A stretch of 64,000 nucleotides of DNA, from positions 372,001 through 436,000 of the forward strand of contig NZ_PZZL01000002.1 in the NCBI RefSeq assembly GCF_003046185.1, written 5' to 3'. The notes beneath the pieces were generated by a model that was not told where the DNA came from, searched no databases, and was given only the letters and a program-made list of their open reading frames with translations. Source of the stretch: Phreatobacter oligotrophus. Its GTDB lineage: Bacteria; Pseudomonadota; Alphaproteobacteria; Rhizobiales; Phreatobacteraceae. Positions 8,290 to 16,814 of this stretch are shown piece by piece. The position numbers and the translations under genes are program-made. Every line of letters starts with the position of its first letter. The first letter of the stretch is position 1.

Positions 8290-8318
8290 GCTATAGTGGG
8301 GTTGGCTTTTACAGGCAA
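8290..8318 (-). promoter_or_regulatory. probable sigma70-type promoter of the SPT-like gene
   Basis: On the minus strand TTGCCT (8318-8313) and TATAGC (8295-8290) are separated by 17 bases, a good housekeeping-type promoter, placing the transcript start near 8283 and leaving a leader of about 43 bases before the ATG at 8240. It lies in the 205 bp gap between the SDR and SPT-like genes, so the SPT-like gene can be transcribed on its own. No gene is supported in this gap. Confidence 0.5.
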
Positions 8319-8445
8319 GCCGTGCGCCAATTGGAGCACGATATCGTCCTGAAATCGCGTGGACTAAGGGCATTGTCGTCGATCGGGCAGCGGACGGCCG
8401 GTTCCGCCTCGGACGGCCGCTGAGTCCCGACAGCTTGATAGACAA

Positions 8446-9264
8446 TCATCTCTTGAGGCCGAAATAAAGGGACATGCCCCACTGGAAGACAGCGCCGGGC
8501 ACGATGTTGCGGGCCGCCACCATCACACGCTGGGCGAGCGGCCCGACCGTGTAGCGCGGCCCGGTCTTGCGACCCTCGACGATGTCGGCGACGAGGGCTG
8601 CGACGCCGGCAGGCGGCGCGCCGGCGCGCTCGTCCTTCTCGTACATGGCGAGGACGCGGGTGAAGTCGGAGGCATAGGGCGAGGCGGGATCGGCCGAGGC
8701 GGCGACGCGGACGCGGTTGTCGACGACCGGGGTCGCGGTGTCGCCCGGGGCGACGAGCGAGACGGTGATGCCCTGGCCCGCCACCTCCTGGCGCAGCGCC
8801 TCGGTGAGGCCCTCGAGCGCGAACTTGCTGGCGGAATAGAGCCCCTGGAAGGGCATGCCGACCTTGCCGGCGAGCGAGCCCATGTTGACGATGGTGCCGC
8901 GGCCGCGCGCCCGCATGGCCGGCAGGACGGCGCGGGCGACGCGGATGGCGCCCAGAACATTGGTCTCGAAGGTGCGGCGCGCCTCGTCGATGGACGTGTC
9001 CTCGACGGCGCCGGCCATGACCAGGCCGGCATTGTTCACCACCGCGTCGATGCGGCCTTCGGCGGAGAGGATGGCTGCGATGCAGGCAGCAACGGAGGCG
9101 TCGTCCGTCACGTCGAGCTGCACCAGCGACCAGGGCGCATCATGGGCGGCCGGGCGGCGGCTGGTGCCATAGACGCGGTGGCCGCGGGCCTGGAGGAGGT
9201 CGGCCGTGGCCCGTCCGATGCCGGAGGACGCGCCGGTGACGAGGATGACGAGGGGGTCCGCCAT
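8446..9264 (-). CDS. SDR oxidoreductase, candidate 3-ketosphinganine reductase
   Basis: A 272-residue classical short-chain dehydrogenase: TGASSGIG at residues 10-17 (NADP binding; the TSRRP after beta2 suggests NADPH), NNAG near 88, catalytic Ser in GSLAG and YSASK. It has a long C-terminal part ending in a hydrophobic stretch (PGAVFQWGMSLYFGLKR), as in membrane-leaning ketosphinganine reductases and 17-beta-HSD-like SDRs. It lies 205 bp upstream of the SPT-like gene on the same strand, so reduction of the 3-keto product is a natural role. Alternatives are a FabG-like reductase for the chain-extension module or an unrelated SDR. SDR membership is certain; the substrate is inference. Confidence 0.8.
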   Translation of the reverse strand: MADPLVILVTGASSGIGRATADLLQARGHRVYGTSRRPAAHDAPWSLVQLDVTDDASVAACIAAILSAEGRIDAVVNNAGLVMAGAVEDTSIDEARRTFETNVLGAIRVARAVLPAMRARGRGTIVNMGSLAGKVGMPFQGLYSASKFALEGLTEALRQEVAGQGITVSLVAPGDTATPVVDNRVRVAASADPASPYASDFTRVLAMYEKDERAGAPPAGVAALVADIVEGRKTGPRYTVGPLAQRVMVAARNIVPGAVFQWGMSLYFGLKR

Positions 9265-9355
9265 GGGCTCTCCGCGTTGAGGGAGAGGCCTGATTACCCT
9301 CTCAAGGCGGCGCTGTCATGGCCAACGGGGTTTCTCGGTGTTTCCACGCAAGGGC

Positions 9356-10162
9356 TCAGGCGCAGCGGGCGGTGAGCCCGCCATCGACCGGCAGGCAGAC
9401 GGCGGTGATATAGGCGGCCTCGTCGCTGGCGAGGAACACGGCGGCGTTGGCCACGTCCCAGCCGGTGCCCATCCGGCCCATCGGCGCCGATTCATGGCGG
9501 GCCTTCACCATGTCGTCGGGCGAGCCGTATTGCACCGAGATCTGCTGGTAGATCAGTGGCGTGTCCATGAGGCCGGGCAGGATGGCGTTGCAGCGGATTC
9601 CGTCGCGCGCATATTGCAGCGCCACGCCGACGGTGAACTGGTTCACCGCGCCCTTGGCCGCGTAGTAGCTGGTGTAGGGGTAGCCGGTATAGCGCAGGCC
9701 GGCGGCCGAGGAGATGTTGGTGATGACGCCGCGGCGGCGCGCCTGCATCGACGGGATCACCACCTTGCAGGCGAGGAACATGCCGGTGACGTTGAGGTCC
9801 ATCTCGCGCCGCCACTCGTCCTCGGTGAGGTCCGGCGGGCCACCCATCTTCGCGTGACCGACATTGTTGTGGAGGATGTCGACCGGGCCGAACGCGCCCA
9901 CCGTCCGGGCGATCACGTCCTCGATCTCCAGCAGCCGGGTGACGTCGCAGGCCAGCGCCAGCGCCTGCCCGCCCTCCCCGGCAATGAGGCCGGCGGTTTC
10001 CTCCGCCGCCGTGCGGTTCACGTCGACGCAGACGACCTTCGCGCCGGCGCGGGCATAGGCGACGGCGGAGGCCTTGCCGTTGCCCCAGCCGGGGCCGACC
10101 GAGCCTGCGCCGAAGACGAGGGCGACGCGGCCCGCAAGGCGTTGCGACGTCATGCTGGTCAT
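9356..10162 (-). CDS. SDR oxidoreductase of the first TRAP operon
   Basis: A 268-residue SDR, last gene of the TRAP operon. Its ATG 10162 overlaps the dctM stop (ATGA); a second ATG at 10153 is also possible. The cofactor loop is expanded (GAGSVGPGWGNGKASA) and the usual NNAG is NNVG, while the Tyr and Lys of YYAAK and the C-terminal LPVDGGLT are retained. This type is common in sugar-acid or hydroxy-acid catabolic operons. The substrate is presumably whatever the TRAP system imports. Acts in the cytoplasm with NAD(P). Confidence 0.85.
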   Translation of the reverse strand: MTSMTSQRLAGRVALVFGAGSVGPGWGNGKASAVAYARAGAKVVCVDVNRTAAEETAGLIAGEGGQALALACDVTRLLEIEDVIARTVGAFGPVDILHNNVGHAKMGGPPDLTEDEWRREMDLNVTGMFLACKVVIPSMQARRRGVITNISSAAGLRYTGYPYTSYYAAKGAVNQFTVGVALQYARDGIRCNAILPGLMDTPLIYQQISVQYGSPDDMVKARHESAPMGRMGTGWDVANAAVFLASDEAAYITAVCLPVDGGLTARCA

Positions 10163-11451
10163 CCCGTGTAGCCAACGAGCACCCGCGGCAGCCACAGGAC
10201 CGTCGCGGGGAAGAAGGAGATGATGGCGAGCACCACCAGGCCGGCGAGGAGGAAGGGCCCGAGCTCGCGGCTCTCCTCCTCGAGCTTCACGCCGGCGAAG
10301 TTGGCGCAGATGTAGAGGAGGATGCCGACCGGTGGCGTGATCAGGCCGAGGCAGAGGTTGAACACCATGACCAGTCCGAAATGGACGAGGTCGATGCCCA
10401 CCGCCTGCACCACCGGCACCAGAACCGGGATGAGGATGAAGAGGGCCGGCAGCGGCTCCATGAAGATGCCGATGATCAGCAGGAAGACGTTGATCATCAT
10501 CAGGATGATCGTCGGATCGGTGGAGACCGAGGCGATCCAGGCGGCCGTGGCGCGCGGAATGCCGGAGACGGCGAGGAGCCAGCCGAAGCCCGAGGACAGC
10601 GCGATGATGAACATGACCAGCGCGGTGTCGAGCGCGGTCTGGACGAGGATCGGCCAGATCGTCCGCCAGTTCAGCTCGCGGTAGATGAAGAAGCCGACGA
10701 AGGCGGCATAGACCACGGCGATGGTGGCGCTCTCGGTGACGGTGACGACGCCGCCGGTGACGCCGACGAGAATGATGACCGGCATCATCAGCGCCCACAT
10801 GGCGGGGCCGATGAGGCGCGGGATCTCGCGCAGCGGCACGGCTTCCGAGACCGGATAGCGGCGCTTCACGGCGATGACATAGGCCGCGACCATCAGCGAC
10901 AGGCCGAGCAGCACCCCGGGTACGATGCCGCCGAGGAACAGGGCGATGATGGAGACGCCCTTGCCGGCGGAGAGGCCGTAGATGACGAGCGGGATCGAGG
11001 GCGGGATGATCGGCCCGTTGACGCAGGCCGCCGCCATCAGCGCCGCTGCGAAGCCGCCGCCATAGCCCTGCTTCTTCATGGCGGGGATGAGCACCTTGCC
11101 GAGCGCCGAGGCATCCGCCGCGGCCGAGCCGGACAGGCCGGAGAAGATCATCGCGGCGGTGACGGAGGTGAGCGCCAGGCCGCCGCGGAAGCGGCCGACC
11201 ATGGCATTGGCGAGGCGGATGATCTGCTCGGTGATGCCGCCGCCATTCATCAGGTTGCCGGCGAGGATGAAGAAGGGAATGGCGAGCAGCGCGTAGCTGT
11301 CAGCGCCCACCAGCGTGCGCTGGGCGAGCAGCGACATGGGCAGGCCGCCATGGGTCCAGATGGCCGCCATGGTGGCGAGGCCCATGGCGAAGCCGATCGG
11401 GACGGAGACCGCCAGCAGCAGGAAGAAGACGCCGATCAGGACGGTGCCCAT
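10159..11451 (-). CDS. dctM: TRAP transporter large permease DctM
   Basis: A 430-residue integral membrane protein with about 12-13 hydrophobic segments, the ion-coupled channel subunit of a TRAP importer. Typical DctM signatures are seen: FFILAGNLMNGGGITEQI near residue 60, FSGLSGSAAADASALG near 100, AACVNGPIIPPSIP near 150 and GLITPPVGILLY near the C-terminus. ATG 11451 overlaps the dctQ stop and its own stop overlaps the SDR start, so the operon is translationally coupled. Solute is unknown; DctP-type systems carry carboxylates. Confidence 0.95.
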   Translation of the reverse strand: MGTVLIGVFFLLLAVSVPIGFAMGLATMAAIWTHGGLPMSLLAQRTLVGADSYALLAIPFFILAGNLMNGGGITEQIIRLANAMVGRFRGGLALTSVTAAMIFSGLSGSAAADASALGKVLIPAMKKQGYGGGFAAALMAAACVNGPIIPPSIPLVIYGLSAGKGVSIIALFLGGIVPGVLLGLSLMVAAYVIAVKRRYPVSEAVPLREIPRLIGPAMWALMMPVIILVGVTGGVVTVTESATIAVVYAAFVGFFIYRELNWRTIWPILVQTALDTALVMFIIALSSGFGWLLAVSGIPRATAAWIASVSTDPTIILMMINVFLLIIGIFMEPLPALFILIPVLVPVVQAVGIDLVHFGLVMVFNLCLGLITPPVGILLYICANFAGVKLEEESRELGPFLLAGLVVLAIISFFPATVLWLPRVLVGYTG

Positions 11452-11951
11452 CAGAAATCCCCCACTGAGCCTTCGGGACGGCGCTTGGAGGGATCGACGA
11501 TCTTCTCCACGAAATACAGCATCATCATCCCGCAGGAGACGGGAGCCGCGAAGTAGAAGACCGCCGGCGAGATATCGAGCGCGCCGTAGGTGTTGGGCAG
11601 GACGTCGATGGAGAGCTTCAGCCCGTAGATGAAGAGCACGACGATGAAGGAGAGGTTCAGGAGCTCGATCACCCAGAACATGATCGTCTTGGCCCGGCCC
11701 TTCAGCATCTCGATGAACATGTCGACGCCGATATGCAGCTTCTGCCGGTAGAGGACGGCGGCGCCGACGAAGGTCACCCAGATGAAGAGGATGTTGGAGA
11801 CCTGCTCGATCCAGGCGATGGGCGAATTGAGCACATAGCGCCACCAGACCGCGGCGAGGGTGATCAGCACGATGGCGGCGATCCAGGCTCCGAGGAAGAG
11901 CTTGGCGACCTCCGTGACCCAGTGGGACAGGGTGCGGATGAGGGCTGGCAT
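11451..11951 (-). CDS. dctQ: TRAP transporter small permease DctQ
   Basis: A 166-residue protein with four hydrophobic segments, the small membrane subunit that pairs with DctM. The PIAWIEQVSNILFIWVTFVG motif around residues 44-63 is the family hallmark. It lies between dctP and dctM with a perfect stem-loop in the 69 bp gap upstream. Family assignment is secure from position, length and motif. Confidence 0.92.
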   Translation of the reverse strand: MPALIRTLSHWVTEVAKLFLGAWIAAIVLITLAAVWWRYVLNSPIAWIEQVSNILFIWVTFVGAAVLYRQKLHIGVDMFIEMLKGRAKTIMFWVIELLNLSFIVVLFIYGLKLSIDVLPNTYGALDISPAVFYFAAPVSCGMMMLYFVEKIVDPSKRRPEGSVGDF

Positions 11952-11982
11952 GGAATGTCCGCGGTGATGCGAGCGGGCGGGG

Positions 11983-12010
11983 CGGCGTGGCGGGGAATAC
12001 CGCCACGCCG
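11983..12010 (-). promoter_or_regulatory. stem-loop between dctP and dctQ
   Basis: A perfect 11 bp stem (CGGCGTGGCGG at 11983-11993 with its complement at 12000-12010) and a 6-base loop, with no T-run after it. A hairpin directly after a binding-protein gene is known in many importers to protect the upstream message and so raise binding protein over membrane subunits. The same arrangement occurs in four other transporter operons of this window. Confidence 0.55.
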
Positions 12011-12020
12011 GGTCGCGGGA

Positions 12021-13031
12021 TCAGGCGATCTGCGCCATGCGGTCGGCCCACTTCTTGCCGGCCGGGAACTCGTTGATGAGGTTGCGGACCGACTGGGTGA
12101 AGGCGGCCTTGTCGACCTCCGACACGACGATCTTCTTGGCCTTCACCTTGACGAGGATCTCCGCGTCGTCGGCGATGACGCGCGGGCGGATCTCCGCCTC
12201 CATGTCACGGCCGGCCTGGTCGACGGCGGCGCGCAGCTCCGGCGACAGGCCCTGGTAGACGGCCTGCGAGACCAGGATGCAGTTGTCCTGCATCATGTGC
12301 TCGGTCAGCGACATGTGGGTGTTGGCGTCGAAGATGCCGGAGTTGAAGGTCAGCCCCATCGGGTTCTCCTGGCCGTCGATGACACCGGACTTCAGCGCCT
12401 GGAACACCTCGGGGAAGGGCAGCGGCGTCGGCGAGGCGCCGAAGAGCTCGAAGGTGCGGCGCCACAGCGCCGTCTCCGGCACGCGGATCTTGAGGCCGCG
12501 CATGTCGGCGGGCGTCTTCACCACGCGGTTGCAGGAGAGCATTCGCGGCATGCGCGGGATGGCGGCAATCGGCCGGATGCGCGCGGTGCGGGCGACATCC
12601 TCCTGGTACTCGGCGCGCAGCGTGTCCCAGATGCGGTCCTTGTGGGCGACATCCTTGAACAGATAGGGGTGGGTCCAGACCTCGGCCGGGCGATAGACGC
12701 CGGCGAGCACGCCCTGGCCGGGCGAACCGACATGGATGGCGCCCTGCTGCACCGCCTCGATGTGCTCGCGCTCGCCACCCAGCGCGCCGGCATGGTGGTT
12801 GGTCACGACGATCTGGCCGCGCGTCAGTTCGCCGAGGCGTTTGGCGTAGAAGTCGAGCGAGATGCCGATGAAGTCCTGCTGGGCAGCGGCGCTGGCGCCG
12901 ATCCACTGGAGCGTCTGGGCGCGCAACACGGCAGGCATGGCGACCAGGGCCGAGCCGGCGGCGAGACCGCCGAGCACGGCGCGGCGGGATGCACGTGTGG
13001 TGTCAAAGGTCCGGGTCTTGTCAGGGGTCAT
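12021..13031 (-). CDS. dctP: TRAP transporter solute-binding protein DctP
   Basis: A 336-residue periplasmic binding protein with a twin-arginine signal (RASRRAVLGGLAAGSALV, cleavage after AVLRAQ). DctP features include LKIRVPETALWRRTFELFGASP, where the Arg after LKI normally clamps the ligand carboxylate, and FPEVFQALKSGVIDGQENP. It is encoded after the SAF-domain oxidoreductase and before dctQ. The ligand is probably a carboxylic or sugar acid; identity cannot be inferred further. Confidence 0.92.
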   Translation of the reverse strand: MTPDKTRTFDTTRASRRAVLGGLAAGSALVAMPAVLRAQTLQWIGASAAAQQDFIGISLDFYAKRLGELTRGQIVVTNHHAGALGGEREHIEAVQQGAIHVGSPGQGVLAGVYRPAEVWTHPYLFKDVAHKDRIWDTLRAEYQEDVARTARIRPIAAIPRMPRMLSCNRVVKTPADMRGLKIRVPETALWRRTFELFGASPTPLPFPEVFQALKSGVIDGQENPMGLTFNSGIFDANTHMSLTEHMMQDNCILVSQAVYQGLSPELRAAVDQAGRDMEAEIRPRVIADDAEILVKVKAKKIVVSEVDKAAFTQSVRNLINEFPAGKKWADRMAQIA

Positions 13032-13162
13032 GGGGTCCTCCTCCGGGGTGAGGCCCGTTCGCCGGGCTCGGGTTGGTTCGTTTCCTCGAAAATGCCGCGC
13101 CGGGTTCCCGGTCTTCGGCGGGTGGCCGCGCCCGCTGGAGGGCGCGCGCGGCCGTCATGTCG

Positions 13163-14521
13163 TCACGCGACCTTGGCGTTGGGCTTGGCGAAGGCCGCCT
13201 CCATCTCGCGGCGGACCTTCACGGCGAGGCTGTCGGCGTCATAGGCGACGTCCGACCACTTCAGCCGCTGGCCGGCCTTGATGGGGTTCTTGAGCTTGAC
13301 GTTGTGGGCAAGGCCCAGCGGCAGGTAGCCCTGGTCGAGCGAGGCCTCGGCCGGGGTCTGCTTGCCCCAGACGCAGAAGCCGCCCTCACCGTCCAGCATC
13401 TCGCCGGGGGTGAGGTCGCGCTTGGCGGTGGCGACCACGTCCGAGTTGAAGCAGATCGGCGCGCCCGTCGGCTCCTTGCGGAGCGCCGCGGAAGCCACCG
13501 AATAGCCGAGCTCGAGGCCGATCATGTGGATCGGCCGGTAGAGGCAGGAATACTTGCCGGAGGAATCCGGCAGCATCGAGTACTCGCGGAAGCATTCCTG
13601 CGTGTAGGCGCTGTCGCTCTCGAAGACGACATAGGTGCCCATGACCAGGGAATGCGGCACGTCGGTGCCGTCGCGATAGACCGAGGAGGTCACCTCGGTA
13701 ACGCCGGCCTTTTCCAGCACGCCGCCCGCCGAGCGCGGCTTGCAGATCTCGGCGTGCTCGAAGCGCGTCGCCGGCGGGAAGGACAGGCCCTCGGACTGGG
13801 CGTGCAGGCCGGTGGCGTTGCAGACCGCCGTCATCTCGATGCCGGACTTCGTGCCGTCGACGAAGGAGTTGAACATCTTCGGGTTGATGGAGTTCCGGTC
13901 ACGGATCTTCATGTACTTGTCGAGGATGTCCCAGACCGTGTCGGGCGTCGACTGGTGATAGGTCGGGTGGTAGCGCGTGCCCTTGCCGGCCGCGACGACG
14001 CGGAAGCCGCAGGAGCGCGCCCAGTCGACATGGTCGGCGATGAGGGCGGGCTGGTCGCCCCAGGCGAGGGAATAGACGACGCCGGCGGCGCGGGCCTTGC
14101 GGGCGAGGATCGGCCCCGCCACGGCGTCGGCCTCGACGTTGACCATGACGATGTGCTTGCCGTTGTCGATGGCCTTCATGGCGAAGCGGATGCCGGCGCC
14201 GGGATCGCCGGTCGCCTCGATCACCACCTCGATGCCGGGATGGGTGATGAGCTTGTCGGCATCGTCGAGGATGACGGTGCGGCCGGTCTTCAGCGCATCG
14301 TCGATGGAGGCGGAGCCATACTGCTCCTCCGGCCAGGAGCCGAGCTTCAGCTGGGCGCGGGCGCGGGCCATGTTGAGATCGGCGACGGCGACGAGCTGCA
14401 TGCCCTCGGTCAGCCGGCACTGGCTGGCGAACATGGTGCCGAACTTGCCGGCGCCGATGAGGCCGACGGTAACGGGCTTGCCGGCCGCCTTCCGCTCGAG
14501 AAGCATCCGATGGAGGTTCAT
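13163..14521 (-). CDS. SAF-domain NAD-dependent oxidoreductase (homoserine dehydrogenase-like N-terminus)
   Basis: A 452-residue two-domain protein. Residues about 15-170 form a Rossmann domain (VGLIGAGKFGTMFASQ, then IEVVIEATGDPGAG) like the NAD-binding part of homoserine dehydrogenase; the C-terminal 100 residues (RDLTPGEMLDGEGG, then KNPIKAGQRLKWSDV) form a SAF domain as in sugar-acid dehydratases and sialic acid synthase. Such fusions occur in transporter-linked sugar-acid or polyol catabolic operons. It is the first gene of the TRAP operon and divergent from the LysR gene that probably controls it. The reaction is unknown to me; a beta-oxidation-type dehydrogenation of an imported sugar acid is a guess. 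Confidence 0.75.
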   Translation of the reverse strand: MNLHRMLLERKAAGKPVTVGLIGAGKFGTMFASQCRLTEGMQLVAVADLNMARARAQLKLGSWPEEQYGSASIDDALKTGRTVILDDADKLITHPGIEVVIEATGDPGAGIRFAMKAIDNGKHIVMVNVEADAVAGPILARKARAAGVVYSLAWGDQPALIADHVDWARSCGFRVVAAGKGTRYHPTYHQSTPDTVWDILDKYMKIRDRNSINPKMFNSFVDGTKSGIEMTAVCNATGLHAQSEGLSFPPATRFEHAEICKPRSAGGVLEKAGVTEVTSSVYRDGTDVPHSLVMGTYVVFESDSAYTQECFREYSMLPDSSGKYSCLYRPIHMIGLELGYSVASAALRKEPTGAPICFNSDVVATAKRDLTPGEMLDGEGGFCVWGKQTPAEASLDQGYLPLGLAHNVKLKNPIKAGQRLKWSDVAYDADSLAVKVRREMEAAFAKPNAKVA

Positions 14522-14733
14522 GCGATCGTCCTCTGACTGTGCGGGGCACGGCGCAGCGCGCCGGGGATCGCCGGGACCAGGTCAGCGGGCGCGAGAGGTC
14601 GTTCGCGGACGGCGGCGAGCCGGTCCGGCGGTCATGGGATCCCCTGATCTGAGGGTGTCCCCCGTTTCCTCCCCCGCGACCCTGTTGACCGGGCCGTCGA
14701 CGTATCTTGAGGGAACGCTAACAAGGGTTTGAA

Positions 14734-14781
14734 TTTCACGGAAACGAAATAAACTGGTGAAACCGATGAGAGGATTTCACC
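14734..14781. promoter_or_regulatory. inverted-repeat operator region for the LysR regulator
   Basis: GGTGAAA at 14756-14762 and TTTCACC at 14775-14781 form a perfect 7 bp inverted repeat with a 12-base spacer, and a further TTTCAC lies at 14734-14739. The set is in the 261 bp divergent gap and ends directly before the regulator start at 14783, as expected for an autoregulated LysR-type regulator that also controls the TRAP operon in the other direction. Confidence 0.5.
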
Positions 14782-14782
14782 G

Positions 14783-15715
14783 ATGATCCGGGGCATGCCG
14801 CCGCTGAAATGCCTCCAGACCTTCTCGGCGGTCATGGAGACCGGGTCCTTCGCCAAGGCCGCCGAGCAGCTCAACGTCACGCCCTCGGCGATCAGCCACC
14901 AGATCCGCATGCTCGAGGACATTCTCGGTAAGCCGCTCTTCGCCCGGCGCAACCGCACGGTGCTGCCGACGGAGGACGCCATCGCCTATGCCAATGCGCT
15001 GGGCGAGAGCTTCACCCGCATCGCGGTGGCGACCAGCCGCTTCGCCTCGGAAGGATCGGTGCAGCGGCTGATGCTGCATTCGGCGCCGAGCCTGGCGACG
15101 CTCTGGCTGGTGCCGCGCCTTGGCTCCTTCCGCGCCCGCCATCCGGAGATCGACCTGACGCTGTTCGCCGGGCACGAGCCTGCCAAGCTCGGGGACGACG
15201 GGGTGATGATCGACATCCAATATAATCGCCCGGTGCCGGAGGCCTGCGAGGGCCTCGTCCTCTGCGAGGAGACGATCATGCCGCTGGCGAGCCCCGCCTT
15301 CGTGGCGCGGCACCGGCTGGAGCGGGTGGAGGATATCGGCACGGTGCCGCTCATCCATTCGGTGAGGAGCGTCGTGCAATGGGACCAGTGGGTCGCCCGC
15401 CACGCGCCGCATGTGATGCTGGCGCGCGGCGGCATGACCTTCGACCGCGCCTATCTCGGGCTGATGGCGGCGCGGGACGGGCTGGGGCTGATGCTGGAGT
15501 CGAGCCTCCAGGCCGGCGGCATGCTGGCGGCCGGCGAGCTCGTGGCGCCCTTCGGTCCGCTCGGCGTGACGGCAGTCGCCCACCGCGTGGTGTTCCGCCG
15601 GGAGGACCGGGCGCGGCCGCAGATCGAGGCCTTCCTCGCCTGGATCACCGATGAAATGGCGACCGACCGCGCCCGGATCGACGGCGCTCAGCGCGTCAGC
15701 AGGGCGGCGCCGTAG
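14783..15715 (+). CDS. LysR-family transcriptional regulator (GcvA-like)
   Basis: A 310-residue LysR regulator: winged helix-turn-helix at about 5-65 (LKCLQTFSAVMETGSFAKAAEQL, SAISHQIRML), then a periplasmic-binding-like effector domain. The PPLKCLQTF start and WQWDQWVARH-like region (VQWDQWVARH) resemble the GcvA subgroup. Divergent from the SAF oxidoreductase/TRAP operon, which it most likely activates in response to the imported solute. Its last 28 bp overlap the 3' end of the DUF2938 gene on the other strand. Confidence 0.92.
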   Translation: MIRGMPPLKCLQTFSAVMETGSFAKAAEQLNVTPSAISHQIRMLEDILGKPLFARRNRTVLPTEDAIAYANALGESFTRIAVATSRFASEGSVQRLMLHSAPSLATLWLVPRLGSFRARHPEIDLTLFAGHEPAKLGDDGVMIDIQYNRPVPEACEGLVLCEETIMPLASPAFVARHRLERVEDIGTVPLIHSVRSVVQWDQWVARHAPHVMLARGGMTFDRAYLGLMAARDGLGLMLESSLQAGGMLAAGELVAPFGPLGVTAVAHRVVFRREDRARPQIEAFLAWITDEMATDRARIDGAQRVSRAAP

Positions 15716-16167
15716 AGACCGAGGGCGAAGACCGTGTGGCCGAGGATGTTGAGCATCCGGATCTGCATGGCGTTCGGCCGCTTCATCGCGGCGATGCCGG
15801 CGCCCATGCCGGGCTGGAGGATGAACCAGCCGCAGCCGATGGTGACGTAGCCGACGATCAGCGCAGGGATTAGGGTCGGGTTCTTCGCCCAGCCGGTGCC
15901 CCAGATGGCGAGCAGCGCCATGGCGAAGGCAATGCCGACGGCATAGTGGAAGACCCAGCCGATGGCGAGTTCGTTCGGGACCGGATCGGCCCGGCCGATG
16001 TCCTCGTGGACGAAGCGGCCACGCGGCAGGTGACCGACCCAGCGGCCGACCATGGCCCAGTTGGGCGGGGCGATGCCGAAGGCGCGCTGCAGGAACAGGG
16101 CCCAGAGGTCGAGCAGGGCGGTGGCGGCGGCGCCGATGACGATGGCGCGCCAGAGAAAGTCGAACAT
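15688..16167 (-). CDS. DUF2938 family membrane protein
   Basis: A 159-residue protein with four hydrophobic segments. The pattern NWAMVGRWVGHLPRGRFVHE, FHYAVGIAFA, then PTLIPALIVGYVTIGCGWF and FILQPGMGAGIAAMK is the conserved signature of DUF2938, a family without known function. The gene converges on the LysR gene and their 3' ends overlap by 28 bp. Nothing links it functionally to the TRAP operon. Confidence 0.8.
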   Translation of the reverse strand: MFDFLWRAIVIGAAATALLDLWALFLQRAFGIAPPNWAMVGRWVGHLPRGRFVHEDIGRADPVPNELAIGWVFHYAVGIAFAMALLAIWGTGWAKNPTLIPALIVGYVTIGCGWFILQPGMGAGIAAMKRPNAMQIRMLNILGHTVFALGLYGAALLTR

Positions 16168-16301
16168 GGAAGCTCCCCCGAAGACGCGCTTCTGACGGCG
16201 CGGTGGCGCAATCTGGACGAGGCCGGCCGGAACGGGAAGCGGGTCGGGCCGGGATGGCAGGGTTGCGCGGAGGCGGGATCAAGGGCGCGGTGGTCCGCTC
16301 C

Positions 16302-16455
16302 GCCCCTCACCCTTCCCTCTCCCCGCAGGCGGGGAGAGGGGGACTTTGACGTTGAGCTTCGTCCTGGTCCGGCATGCCAAGCACAGCCGATACCTGAAGA
16401 ACGCGACGCTGACGCCCCCTCTCCCCGCAGGCGGGGAGAGGGAAGGGTGAGGGGC
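16302..16455. repeat. composite palindromic intergenic element, copy 1
   Basis: A 154 bp element bounded by near-perfect inverted arms that begin GCCCCTCACCCTTCCCTCTC and end in the complement; each arm is itself a hairpin (CTCCCCGCAGGCGGGGAG). The core begins GGGGGACTTTGACG and ends next to ACGCTGACGCCCC. Related copies lie at 23384-23534, 36358-36512, 49655-49815 and 61790-61943, always between genes. No coding capacity is seen. Confidence 0.8.
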
Positions 16456-16814
16456 ATAGGGCAAACCCTCAGCGCGGCGGCGAAAATTCCGCAGCGCGCA
16501 AAAATGCAACCGCCTCACGCCGCCAAAGCCGGTAACTCTGCCCTCCTTCTTACGGATAATCCCGCATACAATCGCCCCGGAATACAGTGTTTGTATTATT
16601 GCACCTGCTCACGATTTCGCATCTGCACACTATTCGTCTGCGCTTCGTGAGTATCCGTATCTAGGACTTAATCGATTTTTGGCGTTTACTGGCCGAACCG
16701 CCGAAGCCGGCGGGTGCGGCATCGATCCTCGACGGACCGGTTGCAGGCACCACAAGCCGGCACGGGGCAACGCACCGCGGCACCGCCGCCGCTGTTCACG
16801 GGAGGACTTCGACC
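16456..16814. other. AT-richer leader region of the ABC operon, no gene seen
   Basis: This gap is clearly less GC-rich than its surroundings between about 16540 and 16690. It holds the inverted repeat annotated at 16581-16597 and a long-distance pair ACGGATA (16552-16558) / TATCCGT (16652-16658) that could close a hairpin around it. The first 95 bases are the flank of the repeat element. I see no convincing reading frame; promoter and leader functions are likely. Confidence 0.45.
16581..16597. promoter_or_regulatory. inverted-repeat operator candidate upstream of the ABC operon
   Basis: AATACA-GTGTT-TGTATT is a perfect 6 bp inverted repeat with a 5-base centre, in an AT-rich stretch about 220 bases before the binding-protein start. 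The size and symmetry suit a dimeric repressor such as a LacI- or GntR-type protein, but no regulator gene is adjacent. Confidence 0.4.

Noticed and set aside
8260-8445. 61-codon minus-strand frame between the SDR and SPT-like genes
   Set aside because: No ribosome site or recognisable sequence, and it covers the likely promoter at 8290-8318.
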